DNA of 64,000 nt from Zoroaster sp. YZ-2022 (taxonomy: Eukaryota > Echinodermata > Asteroidea > Forcipulatida > Zoroasteridae), in assembly GCA_029582265.1 (NCBI GenBank), contig CM055837.1, forward strand, positions 12,103,926 to 12,167,925, written 5' to 3'. A program made the position numbers and the translations under genes. The first letter of the stretch is position 1; each line of letters opens with the position of its first letter. Under the pieces are notes generated by a model that did no database searches, had not been told where the DNA came from, and was given only the letters and a program-made list of their open reading frames with translations. Shown one piece after another: positions 1-12,339 of this stretch.

Positions 1-453
1 TTCGTTGAGGCGCGCAGGCGGGAACTGTTGAGACTAGGATCCTAGGGGTTGGGGGAGAGGAGTGTGTGCTCACTGAACTGAATCAGTTGTTAACAAGCAC
101 AGGGGGATGGAGGGTGGTTGACTTAGGATATAGGAGATCCCTCAGTCTGGGGTGGGTTATGGACTTTGGATATAGAAGATCCTTCAGTCCGGAGTAGTGG
201 TCGCCAAATGTCGCTGATGTAGAAGCCGATGTCCTGTGGCACAGTGTCGTGTTTGTACGATCTCGATGGCCTCTCTGATGCGTCTGGGGTGCCATGTGTC
301 GATGGGTGTGATGAGTTGGGCTGCCTGCCAGTCGATTTGGTGGTCCTTGATGTGCGAGTGCTTGACGATGGCGGACTTCTCGAAATCTCCTCTGCGGCCG
401 TGTGCTCGGTGTTCCTTCAATCTGATGGGGAGGTTGCGTCCTGTTTCGCCGAT
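1..453. repeat. Left inverted arm of PLE
   Basis: Reverse complement of 2706-3157 with only scattered differences. It includes the C-terminal half of the endonuclease and the noncoding tail with two GATATAGnAGATC motifs (about 127 and 167). Confidence 0.85.
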
Positions 454-2017
454 GTACACCTTACCGCACTCACAGGGGATCCGGTAGACTCCCGCTCTGT
501 TGTTTGGGTCCGGTTTGTCCTTGTGGGTGTGTAGAAGTCCTTGGAGTTTGCTGGGGCTGAGTGGAACACATCGATGCCTGCTCGTCGGAGGATGCGCTGT
601 AGTTTGTGAGACGTCGAACCTAGATAGGGGAGACAAGCAGAGAGGGTTAGATTACTTACCTTGCTTTCGGGGTTTGGAACCGGCTTCGCTGTGCTGATCT
701 TGCTGGGTTTGTAACCGTTGCGTTTGAGGGTGGTTCGGATGTGCTGTAGTTCCTTGGGAAGGCTCTCCTTGTCACAAATGTTGTAGGCGCGTTGTACGAG
801 GGTACGGTTGACCGATGACTTGATGCTTGGGTGATGGAAGGAGCGGTGGTTCAGGTACCGATCTGTGTGCGTGGGCTTTCTGTAGACGTTGTGGTGTAGG
901 GAGCCGTCTGGGTTTCTGGAAATGCCAACATCAAGGAACGCGATCTTGCCGTCTTCTTCTGTTTCCATGGTGAACTTGATGCTCGGGTGTTGCTGGTTGA
1001 GATGTTGTAGAAAATCCTGGAGTGTGTGTCTGCCATGTGGCCAAACCACAAAGGTGTCATCCACGTATCGCAGCCACAGCTTCGGTTGGAGGTCGGCGGT
1101 GTTGAGGGAAGAGTTTTCAAACTCTTCCATGAAAATATCAGCAAGGACCGGGGATAAAGGAGATCCCATGGAGGTCCCAGCTGTCTGCTCGTAGAACTTG
1201 CCCTGGTTCTAAACTGAAAACAACTTGAAGAGACACATGTTAGTAGCAAATCATGAATTTGGTCAGGGGTGAGTGATGTGCGATCATCAAGGGAAAGATC
1301 TTGTACGAGTCTGTCCTTCACCAGGAGGCATGTCTCTGTAGTTGGGACATTGGTGAATAGGGAGACAACATCAAAACCTAACCAAGATGTCGCTGTGTTG
1401 AAGGGTGAGGCCCCGGGTGATCTCAACGAACTGACCGGAGTTGGACACATGGTGTTGAGTGAGACCCACCAAGGGTCGGAGGATCTTAGCTAGATGACGG
1501 GCTGTGTTGTACGTAGGTGAACCTCTGGAGGCGACGATAGGGCGGAGAGGAACATCAGGTTTGTGAATCTTCGGCTGACCAAAGAACCTAGGGCAGGATG
1601 AGCTGGATGATCTGAGATGTCGGTAGAGTTGGGTGGAGAGGGCACCGGCACGGTGGAGGGCAAGGAGTTTGCTAGCGACTCTTTTCTCTATAGATGGGAT
1701 GGGGTTCTTCTTGAGGGGGCGGTATGAATCGGATAATAAAATGTGACTTACCTTGTCGGTGTATTGTGCTCGGTAGCGTTGCCTTTGTCTGCGGTGAGGA
1801 TGTGGATGGAGCTGTCCCGTTTGATGTCCCGTAAAGCGGAAAGCTCTCCCTTGGAGAGGTTGGGCTTGGCTGGCTTGGCTTTACACAAAACATCACTCAT
1901 CTGTAGTCGGACGTCATCAGCTTCTGTTTTGTTGAGTCGTCGCAGGGCTGGCTCAACTGACTGGATGATTTCTTCCGTTGGGATGGATTTGGGTGTGAGG
2001 GCGAAATTCATCCCCAA
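184..2017 (-). pseudogene. PLE reverse transcriptase / GIY-YIG endonuclease, frameshifted
   Basis: Minus-strand pieces in order are: an N-terminal segment at 2017-1748 ending in ILTADKGNAT; RT motif A region DVVSLFTNVP at about 1380-1345 in a second frame; motif B GTSMGSPLSPV and motif C YVDDTFVVW within 1169-417; and the GIY-YIG domain at 636-184 (GVYRIPCECGKVYIGETGRN, then RLKEHR). The catalytic aspartates of the RT and the paired GVY/YIG elements of the nuclease are visible. Frame changes occur between 1748 and 1450, near 1200, near 550 and again in the last 100 bases, so no continuous protein is encoded. In intact PLEs this protein copies the element RNA and nicks the target. Family assignment is firm; activity of this copy is excluded by the breaks. 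Confidence 0.85.
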
Positions 2018-2109
2018 TGACAGTACTGATGTTTCGATAGGCGCGAGGGTGCGTTGGCTGAGGTTGACGACGGTGTGTTTCTGGAACGCGTCCTGTGAGC
2101 GGAGGTGTG

Positions 2110-2410
2110 AGGGTTACCTGAGGGATATAGCTGATCCCGTAGGTTTACGTGAAGTGCGGTTGGAGCGAGATATAGAAGATCTCAAGACTCTGAGTCGGAT
2201 GGTCGGGGATATAGAGGATCCCTTAGACCGGGTGAACGCGCGGGGAATAGGGATATAGAAGATCCCGTATCCAGTCTACTAGAAGCGCGGTTGGAGTGAG
2301 ATATAGGAGATCTCCAGGACTCCGAGTCGGATGGTCGTGGGGATATAGGGGATCCCTTAGACCGGGTGAACGCGCGGGGGAATATGGATATAGAAGATCC
2401 CGTATCCAGT
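2110..2410. repeat. Minisatellite built on GATATAGnnGATC
   Basis: Seven copies of GATATAGnnGATC start at about 2116, 2170, 2209, 2251, 2299, 2341 and 2389, mostly 39-54 bp apart. They lie within a larger direct duplication of roughly 130-140 bp (about 2155-2275 and 2286-2415). The same motif recurs twice in each terminal arm (127, 167 and, inverted, near 2973 and 3014). It sits upstream of the RT coding part. Confidence 0.8.
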
Positions 2411-2705
2411 CGTTGAAGTCGCGAAAACTTGCTGATCTGCTTCCGGCGGGTGGTGGTGAACGCGTGTGTACTCGAAGACGAAGTGCGGGTGGTGACTTTC
2501 TCGAAATCCTCGGGGTGGAACGATGTCGGCGAGGGAGGAACGTGTGGAGGCGATCCTCTCACGAAGTAAGGATGCGCTGGCTGAACGTAGGATGCGGCGG
2601 GAACGGAGGCTGAAAACTGGGTCATGGAGCTATAGGCCTGGCGGGATGAGGTTAGAGTCTCGGCATCGTTTCAGGAAGGCGACGTTGTTCATGAGTTTAG
2701 CACGT

Positions 2706-3157
2706 CTGCGAAACAGGACGCAACCTCCCATCAGATTGAAGGAACACCGAGCACACGGCCGCAGAGGAGATTTCGAGAAGTCCGCCATCGTCAAGCACTC
2801 GCACATCAAGGACCACCAAATCGACTGGCAGGCAGCCCAACTCATCACACCCATCGACACATGGCACCCCAGACGCATCAGAGAGGCCATCGAGATCGTC
2901 AAACACGACACTGTGTCACAGGACATCGGCTTCTACATCAGCGACATTTGGCGACCACTACTCCGGACTGAAGGATCTTCTATTTCCAAAGTCCATAACC
3001 CTCCCCAGACTGAGGGATCTCCTATATCCTAAGTGAACCACCCTCCATCCCCCTGTGCTTGTTAACAACTGATTCAGTTCAGTGAGCACACACTCCTCTC
3101 CCCCAACCCCTAGGATCCTAGTCTCAACAGTTCCCGCCTGCGCGCCTCAACGAACTA
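2706..3157. repeat. Right inverted arm of PLE
   Basis: Inverted copy of 1-453. On the plus strand it keeps an open frame for the endonuclease C-terminus (IRLKEHRAHGRRG to about 2960) that is cleaner than the left copy, which has lost frame after the IEIV residues. The homology starts inside the endonuclease, at the GETGRN region. Confidence 0.85.
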
Positions 3158-6100
3158 ATCCTCCAGCATCCATTCATGGGATGATCCTCCAGCAGTCTAC
3201 TTAAGCAGCAGCATTTTCCAGAGTCCGGCATTCAAAACTAATTACTACTCAATTGAGATTCCACATGGTGTCACCGCAATTAATCTTACTTATCATCCTC
3301 ACCATGCAAAGCTACAAGTTTTACCTTTTCTAATTTAATCCAAATTCTCTGCAAGTTGATTATCCAAACTAAACTATTTTACCGATTAACAGTTGTGGTG
3401 CTATATTGTTGTACACACTTGCGCATACTGTATGGATGGTCCTAGCTAGATTATTGTCCATGTCCTTGTAAATAAGACAGTTATACACATTCCTTTCAAT
3501 TAAATAGACTATATGACTGTTTGCTGTTGATCGTATAAACAACTGCGACCTTTGCCCTCAGTTGACCACAGATGTGTTAGATACACACACGTAACGATTA
3601 TCATGTTCGAACCTATGCTTGAACCATTTCCTTGATTTTTCTCATTCATGATTCATTATTGAAAGGCAAGTAATTACTCTCGATTATTTTCTAGAAAGAA
3701 CATTTCTAAGTTGTCAAATTCATTGAAGAAGCGCATACTGTATTTACAATCTATTAGATTTCTTTTACTATTTTCTGTTAATTTATTTAGTTCTAGTTAG
3801 TTGTATTTTGAAAATTATTGACCATTGCGAAAAAGCGAACAAGACCTAGATGTGAGAAGAACCTATTCTCGAAAGTGCCCGATTTCGCACTTTGCGTAGT
3901 TTTCCGTAGGAACGCGTTGACTTTCCCTAAAGTACGTTCCTAACATATTCTTCTTACGTCCTCTACCACGTGCTCTGTTGATACAGACACTAGTCCACCA
4001 GGTCTCGCTTGGTGGAGTTGACCCGGTTCATCTCCCCACACTGCCCCGCTTCTCAACCCCCTTTTTCGTCGCCTCTTCTGGAGATCGACAGGACGTCGCA
4101 CTCGGAGCCCACCTGAGTCGTCTTTCAAGATTGCGTTCTTCCAAGACCCAGTTGAAGCACGAAAACCAGCTAAGACCAATTGCTATATCCACATTTTGAT
4201 TATTGTATTCATTGTTGATTATTTTTTCCAGTGGTTCAATTTCTTCCTTGATGTTGATTATTTTTCACGGTTGGTGAAGTAAATTCATTATTCAATTTAA
4301 TTCTACAGATCCATTGTCGCTTGACACTGTAGAGAGACCACTGTAGGATTTCATAAGCTTTCGTATATTTGCCAATTGTTCATTGAATTTTCCTAGTTTG
4401 AATTGTTGACAACTCAGTGGTTTAATTGCATCTTTTCTCTCATGTTTCCTATTTGATCTTACTCCCAACTGAAATTACCCAGACTCGATTTGTGTTAATA
4501 AATCGACATTACACCTAATATACTTTCAGAACTGGTAAACCTTGTTTCCATTGCCAATAGTGTACAATGGTTAGATATGTTATAATGTACTACATTTCCC
4601 CTGTTAAATTATTTAATACAACATCTGATCCTTCTCACATTCATAAGCTATATCCAGCTGATGTATCTCTCAAAGTCAAATAATTATGTTAATAATGATT
4701 GTGGTCTTCAAATAGAGTCCATTTCATGATCAATGTTTTATAGCTCACGGGGTTAATGTCAACTATTCTATTCCTTCACCATGACGTCACATGTAGGTAC
4801 AACTACATGTTAAGGTCTAAGTATGTATTACGTTTTAAGGTGCTGTGAACTGTGGAAAAGATAACATGTCACTAGTCACTTTATATTCACAGAAGTCATA
4901 TTCAAATTCCCTATCACATTGGCTGCATAATAATAAATTATAATAGTGCTGCAGAATATTTTTTCTGTTTAACTTTCGGTTTCAACGGGAAGAAAATGTC
5001 AAAATAGGGTCATGTCTGTGTACGAAATTTCACATAATTCAAGGTCTGTAAGATGATACAAAGATTGTTAATTGATCTGTTGTGGTTCATGAGATATGCA
5101 TTTTTTAAATATTAAACCTGTTTGATGTAATTCGATATCTGATGACGTCAACTTCATTGTGACATGTTTAGTTTCATGTAAACGCCAACGTATTTGTGAA
5201 GTTAAATGTTAGTCTGAACTTTGCAATGGTTTTCTCTTCATCAAAGTTTCACGAAAAAACTCTCACCAATGGTGTATAGCACATATACTAGTCCAGACGC
5301 AAGAATTTCATCAACCTATAAGCATCCGACATAATGAATTAAATTATTTCACGGTGCACAAAATATTGGTTGGTATCTATGATCGGTTGGTAGCTATGGT
5401 TTCGTCAGAACAGAATTCTCATAAAGGCCTTTAGTTTGAGCGCATGGTGCTCTAAATTGTATTATATTAAAGCGAAGCATTAATGCCTCAATAACGGGGC
5501 ACTTACAATTACGCATCTCACAGAAATTGAATGAAATATTTTATTATGCACCAAATAATTATTAGTCAGTATCCATGGTTTTGCCGCTCAGGGGAAAATG
5601 TGCACAATATTGCAAAAAATAGTAAAAACAGGGAGAAGGACACACATATTAACACTCACGAGCGTAATAATGCGGGTGCATAATGTACTGGTACTGTAAA
5701 CAAAGTAATAGCCGAGATTTATGACTTTTTTGCAAGGTGCTCCTCGGACATTGGCAGCGATCCATGAAGAGGGAGGGGTGGGTGGACATGCCCCATAATA
5801 TAATAAAAATTATCGTCCCTCCGTACCGACAACACTGCTGCTTTGTATTTTCTAGGCATCTACTATCTACTAGGCAAAACAAGTCTCCGGTTTCTGGTTC
5901 TCGCGCGCGTCGCGTCAGACTTAGTTTTCTTTTTACTTGCTATGGAACAATGTCCATTTGCAGCCATTGCTAGATTGATCAATTGGAATATTGTCATGTT
6001 GTGTTTTAATTTAAACGACTTTTTCACATAGGGGTATGAACGTTTGCCCGATTTATGAGGTCTCTCTTATACTACCATTCTTTGTGTATGGGACATTTGG

Positions 6101-6284
6101 CCTGGTTCCAATAACCGCCTATACATTTTTCACAAAAGCAAAAGAAGAAACAAACAAGTATAACAACAACAACAACAAAAAGTGCTACCCCACAGATTTT
6201 GAAGTCGGCCTTTTTTTCTTCTTTTTTTCTTTTTTCTTTTGGAGGGGGGGGTCGAGTAAGAAATCGAGTAAGAAAGGCGCCTAC
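3158..6284. other. Non-coding stretch, diverged dispersed repeats
   Basis: I see no gene. 4950-5245 is a diverged copy of the CRE-bearing repeat seen at 18195, 28885 and 51885 (TTTCGGTTTCAACGGGAAG, then a GATGACGTCA block). 5340-5590 resembles 15980-16400. About 6030-6130 matches 56965-57110 in reverse complement (TTTGTGTATGGGA core). Poly-T/poly-G low-complexity tracts lie at 6208-6250. Confidence 0.5.
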
Positions 6285-6507
6285 CTGTTCGTCGGTGTAG
6301 GAGTAGACCCAACCTTGTCTCTGGACCAAATGATGGGAGCCATGGTAGTCTGAAGCGTTGACGAGTTCACACTGTCCTGACGATACCTCGTAGTTCGCTG
6401 AGTGACATGACACCGAGGCTTCGCAAACCAGATGACATAATTTCTGTGTCTTAGTGTGTGTTGAGGTGCTGTTTAAACCCACCAAGGCAACATCAATCAT
6501 TGCACAC
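6285..6507 (-). CDS. PAN/Apple-domain exon (partial host gene)
   Basis: A minus-strand open segment encodes a cysteine pattern typical of PAN/Apple modules: CHLVCEASVSCHSANYEV, then SGQCELVNAS and a GWVYSYTDEQ end. PAN modules are extracellular, disulphide-bonded protein or carbohydrate binding domains. The exon is bounded by a plausible acceptor (CAG at 6510-6508) and donor (GAACAG|GTAGGC, donor at 6284). The open frame continues into the intron past the donor, which is why a longer ORF exists there. No neighbouring exon of the same gene was recognised. The domain is short and loosely conserved, so a C-type lectin-like or other cysteine-rich module is possible. Confidence 0.6.
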
Positions 6508-7110
6508 CTGACTGATTTAGGAAATAGTACACTTTCCTTAATTTCACATTAGAATGAATACACACATCTGAGCGACATGACTTATGAAGATACGCAAGGA
6601 ACGTCTTGTGTATACAATAAACTTGCTAATTGTATGGACTCGCATAAGCCTATGAGAGGGGCTGCATGATAAAATAAAATATCAAGAAGTTCCGTCTACA
6701 AACCCCTTTTGAACCAGAATCCGTTGGTTTTGTTTTTGTAAAGATTCAAGGAGGTTTCAGAATAATCAGACCGAATCATTATTACGTCTAGTTCAGTGGC
6801 AAAGCCAGTTGTTGTTAATGATAGTATTTTTCATTAAATATATTATATATATTTTTTGTTCATATTTTTGACCATTTGCAAAACTTGAAATAAAAATTGT
6901 GATTTGATTTGAGTAAACATTTATCTTGTTTTACAAATAAAAACAATACAGAAATTGTATCAATTATTTTGCTGTAAATTTCTCAGTTCATTTTTCGAAA
7001 TGTTATTCATAGTTATGAATATCCAAAAACTTTCACCACTTCAAAAGATACATGTCATATTTACTTCTAAACTAATAAATTTCGTTAAACACATTCAATC
7101 ACATGACACA
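6508..7110. other. AT-rich non-coding DNA
   Basis: No gene or recognised element. Very AT-rich, as expected for an intron or intergenic DNA. Confidence 0.4.
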
Positions 7111-7324
7111 TTAAGGAACAATATTATCACGATCAACATGGCATATAATCAGAGTGCTAGTTTTAGATTAACTCAGTGACTGAAAATAATACCCCACATG
7201 ATAAGGTCATATTACCATAAATGAGCCAGTAATTTTTTCAAGCACTGTGTTCATATTAAACTAGGACAACGATTCCATGCCCTGTTGAAAGTCTGCTCTG
7301 ATCGTGACAATATTGTTCCTTTAA
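7111..7324. repeat. MITE family M1, copy 1
   Basis: 214 bp with inverted ends that begin and end in TTAA (TTAAGGAACAATATTATCAC and its mirror). The interior contains AATAATACCCCACATGATAAG and GATTCCATGCCCTGTTGAAA. Related copies lie at 16017, 36351 and 57401. The TTAA ends hint at piggyBac-type mobilisation (inference). Confidence 0.8.
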
Positions 7325-8404
7325 TCAATACGTTCATTTGAAGTAATACCTAAATGGCCTATATAGTTATGCGAACATGACATACCTTCAAAGTCTATAT
7401 ATATCTTTATCACTTTGAAACAATCTAGTATTTCTCCCATACAAATGAACATGATCAAACCGAGGCCGGCAGAAAAATAGTCTGGCCCTTTTATATAGCA
7501 ATCAGCGCCATATGATCGTATTAACGCACAGGGAACCTGACGAACTTATGGCTACACTGTGATCAAGGTAATACGCTTTTGGTCAAGGTTATGTGTGTTC
7601 ATAGTTGATGAGGTTCAATACATAAACATAGGAACCAACCTATAGAGGTTTCAGCTCAATTAATCAGCACGTGACTGAGAACAAATTACAAACCGTCAAA
7701 TTTGCAATGAATTAAAGGAAAGATACAACATTGGTTATTATCAGATTATCAAATAAACGAATTACTATCTAAGAACTTACTTGGTGTAAAGTTGATACGA
7801 GTATCAATCATCCTGAAATATTATTTCGTCTAAAACAGGATTTAAAAAGAATTGACAACAAGCCTAAAAATAAAATAAAATAAATAAAAAACATGTAACA
7901 GTTTGTCGTTTTCTCAAAAACGTCAGGACCTAATGTGAATAAATTTTCACAAGTTAGTTTTATTATAAATTTCCTGAAAACAAGAGGTTTGAAATGACCA
8001 TACATTATCAAATACCAATGTTATACCTTCCCTTGTAAAGGGCAGCGTGTTTTACCCCCATAGCAGACAGTACTACAATTAAGTAAAATGAGATGGGCTT
8101 CTAAGTAAATGACAAGCAAGATAAGTTCCCTGTAGAAATGAATGATTGGAAACTCACAGACTAAACAGTATTATACAAAGCCAGTGTAAAGTACATTTTG
8201 TTGGTAAAAATGATTCAAAACTCTTCCGGTAAAATGTTATTACACAAAATTGAAGAATAAATTCATTTCTGACAAAATTGCTTGAAAAAGCCCAAATATA
8301 ATAAATAAGTATTTGACTACAGTTATTAATGTTTCACTCACATGAAATCGTTTCTGGATATTTAATTACAGTTAATTACAGTTTTGCAAAAGATGATTCT
8401 CAAC
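7325..8404. other. AT-rich non-coding DNA
   Basis: No gene or element recognised between the two MITEs. Confidence 0.4.
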
Positions 8405-8947
8405 TTAAAGGGCCTATGAAATAGAAATGTTTTGACTTGAAAACATTATGCACACATCTGTATCAATGTTGACATCACTTTTCTACCTTTTAATTGCCAA
8501 GTCGTGGCTTTATGACACTGTGGTTTATATGCTAATAAAAATTTGCATATTCACGAGCAAATCTGTGAAGTCACTGCGGGATCAGAAGCAACATCATGGT
8601 TGATTTGTGCATACAATGATATGACTGAATTCCATGTCTTTTCAAAAGTCGGTTCTCTTAATTGTTTGTTTTGTCTTGTTAACAGAGTGTTTACCAATCG
8701 GTAAACCTATTGAGGTAACCATTGCTTTCTTGGGCAAGGTTTGAGGTTTCGATTTTGTGCACATTCAGTGCATGATGTGTTCTCACAAACAGCGCCCTCG
8801 TGTGTCAATGAAAAGCACGAACATTTTTAAACAATCTTCACTTTAACTCAATAACAGACTCAGACCAATTTTGTTTCAACTGTCCAGAAGCATGGATATT
8901 TGCTAAAATATGTATCTCTATAAAATTTCATTTCATAGGCCCTTTAA
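8405..8947. repeat. MITE family M2
   Basis: About 543 bp flanked by inverted ends TTAAAGGGCCTATGAAAT and ATTTCATAGGCCCTTTAA. No coding capacity. Ends contain TTAA, like family M1, but the interior is unrelated. Confidence 0.8.
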
Positions 8948-11799
8948 TAATTATGTTTTTGCAAATAATTGTCAATTGAAGCTTAACATTCATACATAAC
9001 GTCATAACTATTTACATTTGACTTTAATACAGAAATACCGTAAAGAATTTAAATTCAGCAACTAAATTTAACTGATTCAAAAGCAACAATTCAATGACAA
9101 TTTTCTTACACCTGTGCATTTACATTTGAACTTATTAAAAATTTCAATTATAATTTGAATAAGTATTTGTAGTCCCATAAAGTGGCCCCATTTCTACACT
9201 TCGAAGGGGGTGGGGAGATTTAGTGTGGGTAGGTGTGTGTAATAATGGTAACCTCCCCCTCCCCGTTTCTTTTTGGGGGCGCCATGTTGTTCAGAGATAT
9301 CTTAAATCTTATCAAATAATTCATTGCCCAATATTTTTACGATAAAGAAATGCAATTTAATTATTACAATTATACAACAAGTTTCACTGATTATACTCTA
9401 CAAACAAAATCCTTTGTTTCGTGTCCCCCAATTTGTCGCCTGCTGCAGACCCATTGTCGATGTTTTCCTAAACTCTGCTCAAATTTCACGTTATACTTCC
9501 GTGTCTTTATTCATTGTGAAACTGTTATCAGGTGAGTTTACAACTGTACATGCTTGAGATGTAGTATGTATTTTGCCCATTTGTTAATTTTTGTGGTCTC
9601 CAAATAAAACTCTTATCTCCAAACATCACACTACATCAGTTATAAACTTCGACTAGGATCCAGAGATTTTCCACGAAGTGGAAACTGACTTACCTCGTAG
9701 ACACAAACATTCTTACAAAAACAATTATTGTAAATACACATGTTATAAATAAAGTCTTAAAGTTATAGTATATACTTAATTCGGTAAACAATTTTTTTTT
9801 AAATAATGTGAAAATTTACTAAACATTTCTGCCAAAATAATCATTTTTGATAAAACTATTATTTCCTTTTGCCCCCCTCCATAGTTGGCGTCATACATCC
9901 TTAAAATTTTAAGATATCACAAAAATATGGGAAATTTTGTAAAGTATCTCGTGAGTTCTTAAAGATGCCTCCGATATTGTAAATTTGGCTGGAGAGAAAG
10001 TGTACCATGTGTTCTTCAGGATGTATCTGACATTTTTACCTTCACAATTGCTAGACGAGGGTAGGCCTGAACATTTTGGGAGAGGGGGTAGACGCGAAAA
10101 GGACATTTCCCCTAAAAAAATCGCTTAACGAGGGTGGGGAGGTAATCATAAAAATAAAATGCCCATCACTCAAGGGGAGGGGAGACTTTCATTGTTTTTT
10201 GTCCAAATTAAAATTCGAGGAAGGTGGGGTGCTAAAGCAGGGGGATCCTTCGGCAAAGTCACCCGTCTAGATCCGCCACTGCACAAGTGGCGATCGGAAT
10301 TCATAAGCGATTTAAGGTGAAATATTTTTAACACAAACGGTGTAGAATAGGGTTTCGTTGGACAGAATAATATCTTAGAATGTGCTTTCAGATAAATCTG
10401 GTAGCTAAAACATTAAAATTAAACATTAATTAAAATGACTTAGCTTTTGATTTTGTGGTCTGACGGCGATGAACACCGTAACAACCTTACATACAGCCGA
10501 TGAGCTCGAAGCGCATACATTTCTCATATCTCCATGAAGTCGGTTGTATGCGGATATATCTTGAGCGGATCATTCCCTGTGATGCGGACTGAACTGGGAC
10601 TATCACGTCTGTAGAATCTGAACCCTCCGAATAAAACTGGGATTGAGAAAACGAATTTGTTATCATTTCTTTATTCCTTTATTGCTGTGAAATATTTGTA
10701 AACATACAGGGCCGGATCCAAGGATGCAATCAAGGGGCTCACACAGCAAAACAAATAAAATCAAACCAAATACAATAAATTATTAATAAATAAAACAGAT
10801 ACAAACGTATGGTTAATTTTACAGGCATGATGAACATAAAGGGTGGGGCACATGACCCCATGTTACCCCTAGATCCGTAATTGTGAAAAGGTGATTGGAT
10901 GACCTTATAGAGAAAAGAAAAAAATAAGAGAAAGGAAATTCGGTTTTTTCGAATGCCTTTTAATTGTTTTATTCGCGTTAACAATGATAAAATGGTGCAA
11001 AAATATTAAAAGTGACTCAGACACCAGTGGCGAATACAGAATGTGGTTAATGGATGATACACCTGACAGGAGCACCTCTCACCTTTTGATGATTAAAAAC
11101 AATCTCCGAAGCAAAAATAAGCAGTTTACGGTCTCACTACAGGCCAAAACACAATCTCGACTTTGAATTCCCTTGTGTAACACAGCCTATTCGTGGTTCA
11201 AGCCACGACTAGGCTTGTGTGATCGATTCTTGATTGCCGCTAAATGATTGCAGTGGTTCGTCGAGTGAGGGCGATCTAGCCAAGTTGGTTCAAGGTGACA
11301 TTATGAAAATCAAATTATACTATTCTTTGACGCCAACATTACATCGGTCGGGCAACACCACCCTCGGGCGATACTTAAAACAAGACTACGGTCATTAGTT
11401 GATGCTTGTGTTTTTTCATAATTACATTCTGCTCATAATTACATTATTTTTGTTTAGACTGGCTGAAGATTTTATCAATTGAGCTTTGTGTTTCAAACAT
11501 TTGTCTTAAGGTGTACAATTGGTAATTAGTTAATACCAAAATGTTCAGATACTAACATCAAACGTACTTTGTGTAAAACTGATGGTTGTATTAATCTGCC
11601 CTAGACAAAAATATTGTCTAAAGTCCCGACATTTGTAAGAAATGTTTTAACATTTCCGATTCTGATTTAGGAAAGAGTCCACTTTCCTTAATTTAGAGTC
11701 GAAACACTCGAAACGGGACAAAATAAGGACAAAATAAGGTGCGTGCGTGTGTGCGTGCTATAATTATAGTTGAATGATTATCGATTATTAAAATTAATT
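8948..11799. other. Non-coding DNA, no gene seen
   Basis: AT-rich sequence with short G-rich patches (about 9205-9290 and 10075-10235). No exon with convincing domain content and splice sites was found. Confidence 0.4.
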
Positions 11800-12128
11800 A
11801 CTATACCTCATACATATTCATGATTGAGAGCCGAATTCTCACTGGTCCATTCACCATCACGTGCCAGATGCTATTTTGGCTGTTTACCAAGCGCCCGCGA
11901 GTATTCACGCACAGGGTAAATACGCATGCGTAGTAGTGCGTAGTAGACAGTCCCGGCGGGGAACAGTCCCGGCGAAAAACAGTCGCATGGGTGTAGTACG
12001 CACGCGCGAACATCGCCCTAGCTACATATTATGTACACATGAAAAGATGGCGGCACACGTAAATGTCAATACGCGTTTTCCCGAGCTCCTTATTATTGTA
12101 ATGCAACTGAATATGTATGAGGTATAGT
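11800..12128. repeat. MITE family M3, complete copy
   Basis: 329 bp with perfect 21-bp inverted ends at 11800-11820 and 12108-12128 (ACTATACCTCATACATATTC at the left). The interior is relatively GC-rich. A second, truncated copy follows at 12173. Confidence 0.85.
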
Positions 12129-12172
12129 AAAACAAATATAACATGGTTTATTTCAGGTGTACAGTCGATATT

Positions 12173-12311
12173 ACTATACCTCATACATATTCATGATCGA
12201 GAGCCGAATTCTCACTGGTCCATTCACCATCACGTGCCAGATGCTATTTTGGCTGTTTACCAAGCGCCCGCGAGTATTCACGCACAGGGTAAATACGTAT
12301 GCGTAGTAGTT
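12173..12311. repeat. MITE family M3, truncated copy
   Basis: Repeats the first about 140 bp of 11800-12128 almost exactly, then stops at a perfect palindrome (12305-12334) instead of continuing to the right end. Confidence 0.85.
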
Positions 12312-12334
12312 TAACGCATATGCGTTAAACTACT
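12305..12334. repeat. 30-bp perfect palindrome
   Basis: Centred on GCATATGC with 15-bp arms (outer sequence AGTAGTTTAACGC). It lies exactly where the truncated M3 copy ends, as if the break was healed through an inverted junction. Confidence 0.9.
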
Positions 12335-12339
12335 GTCTA

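Larger units (their letters stand above)
1..3157 (-). mobile_element. Penelope-like retroelement with inverted terminal arms
   Basis: Reads on the minus strand as a reverse transcriptase joined to a GIY-YIG endonuclease, the hallmark of Penelope-like elements (PLEs). About 450 bp at the left edge (1-453) returns in reverse complement at 2706-3157, so the element is bounded by inverted arms; the sequence TTCGTTGAGGCGCGCAGGCG at position 1 is mirrored just before 3157. The right arm carries only the C-terminal half of the endonuclease, so it is an inverted partial copy of the 3' end. PLEs are known for terminal repeats in either orientation. The left arm starts at base 1, so the outer flank and any target duplication cannot be seen. 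The coding part is broken by frameshifts, so the copy is inactive. Confidence 0.85.

Noticed and set aside
200..260. Possible hammerhead ribozyme in the PLE end (CTGATG near 215)
   Set aside because: PLEs can carry hammerheads, but here the core reads CTGATGT and no GAAA partner with flanking stems was found.
3940..4199. Opposed ORFs of 73-79 codons
   Set aside because: GC-richer patch but no domain, splice context or similarity elsewhere in the window.
6036..6353. 105-codon plus-strand ORF
   Set aside because: Runs through poly-A/poly-T tracts and the antisense of the PAN exon; low-complexity shadow.
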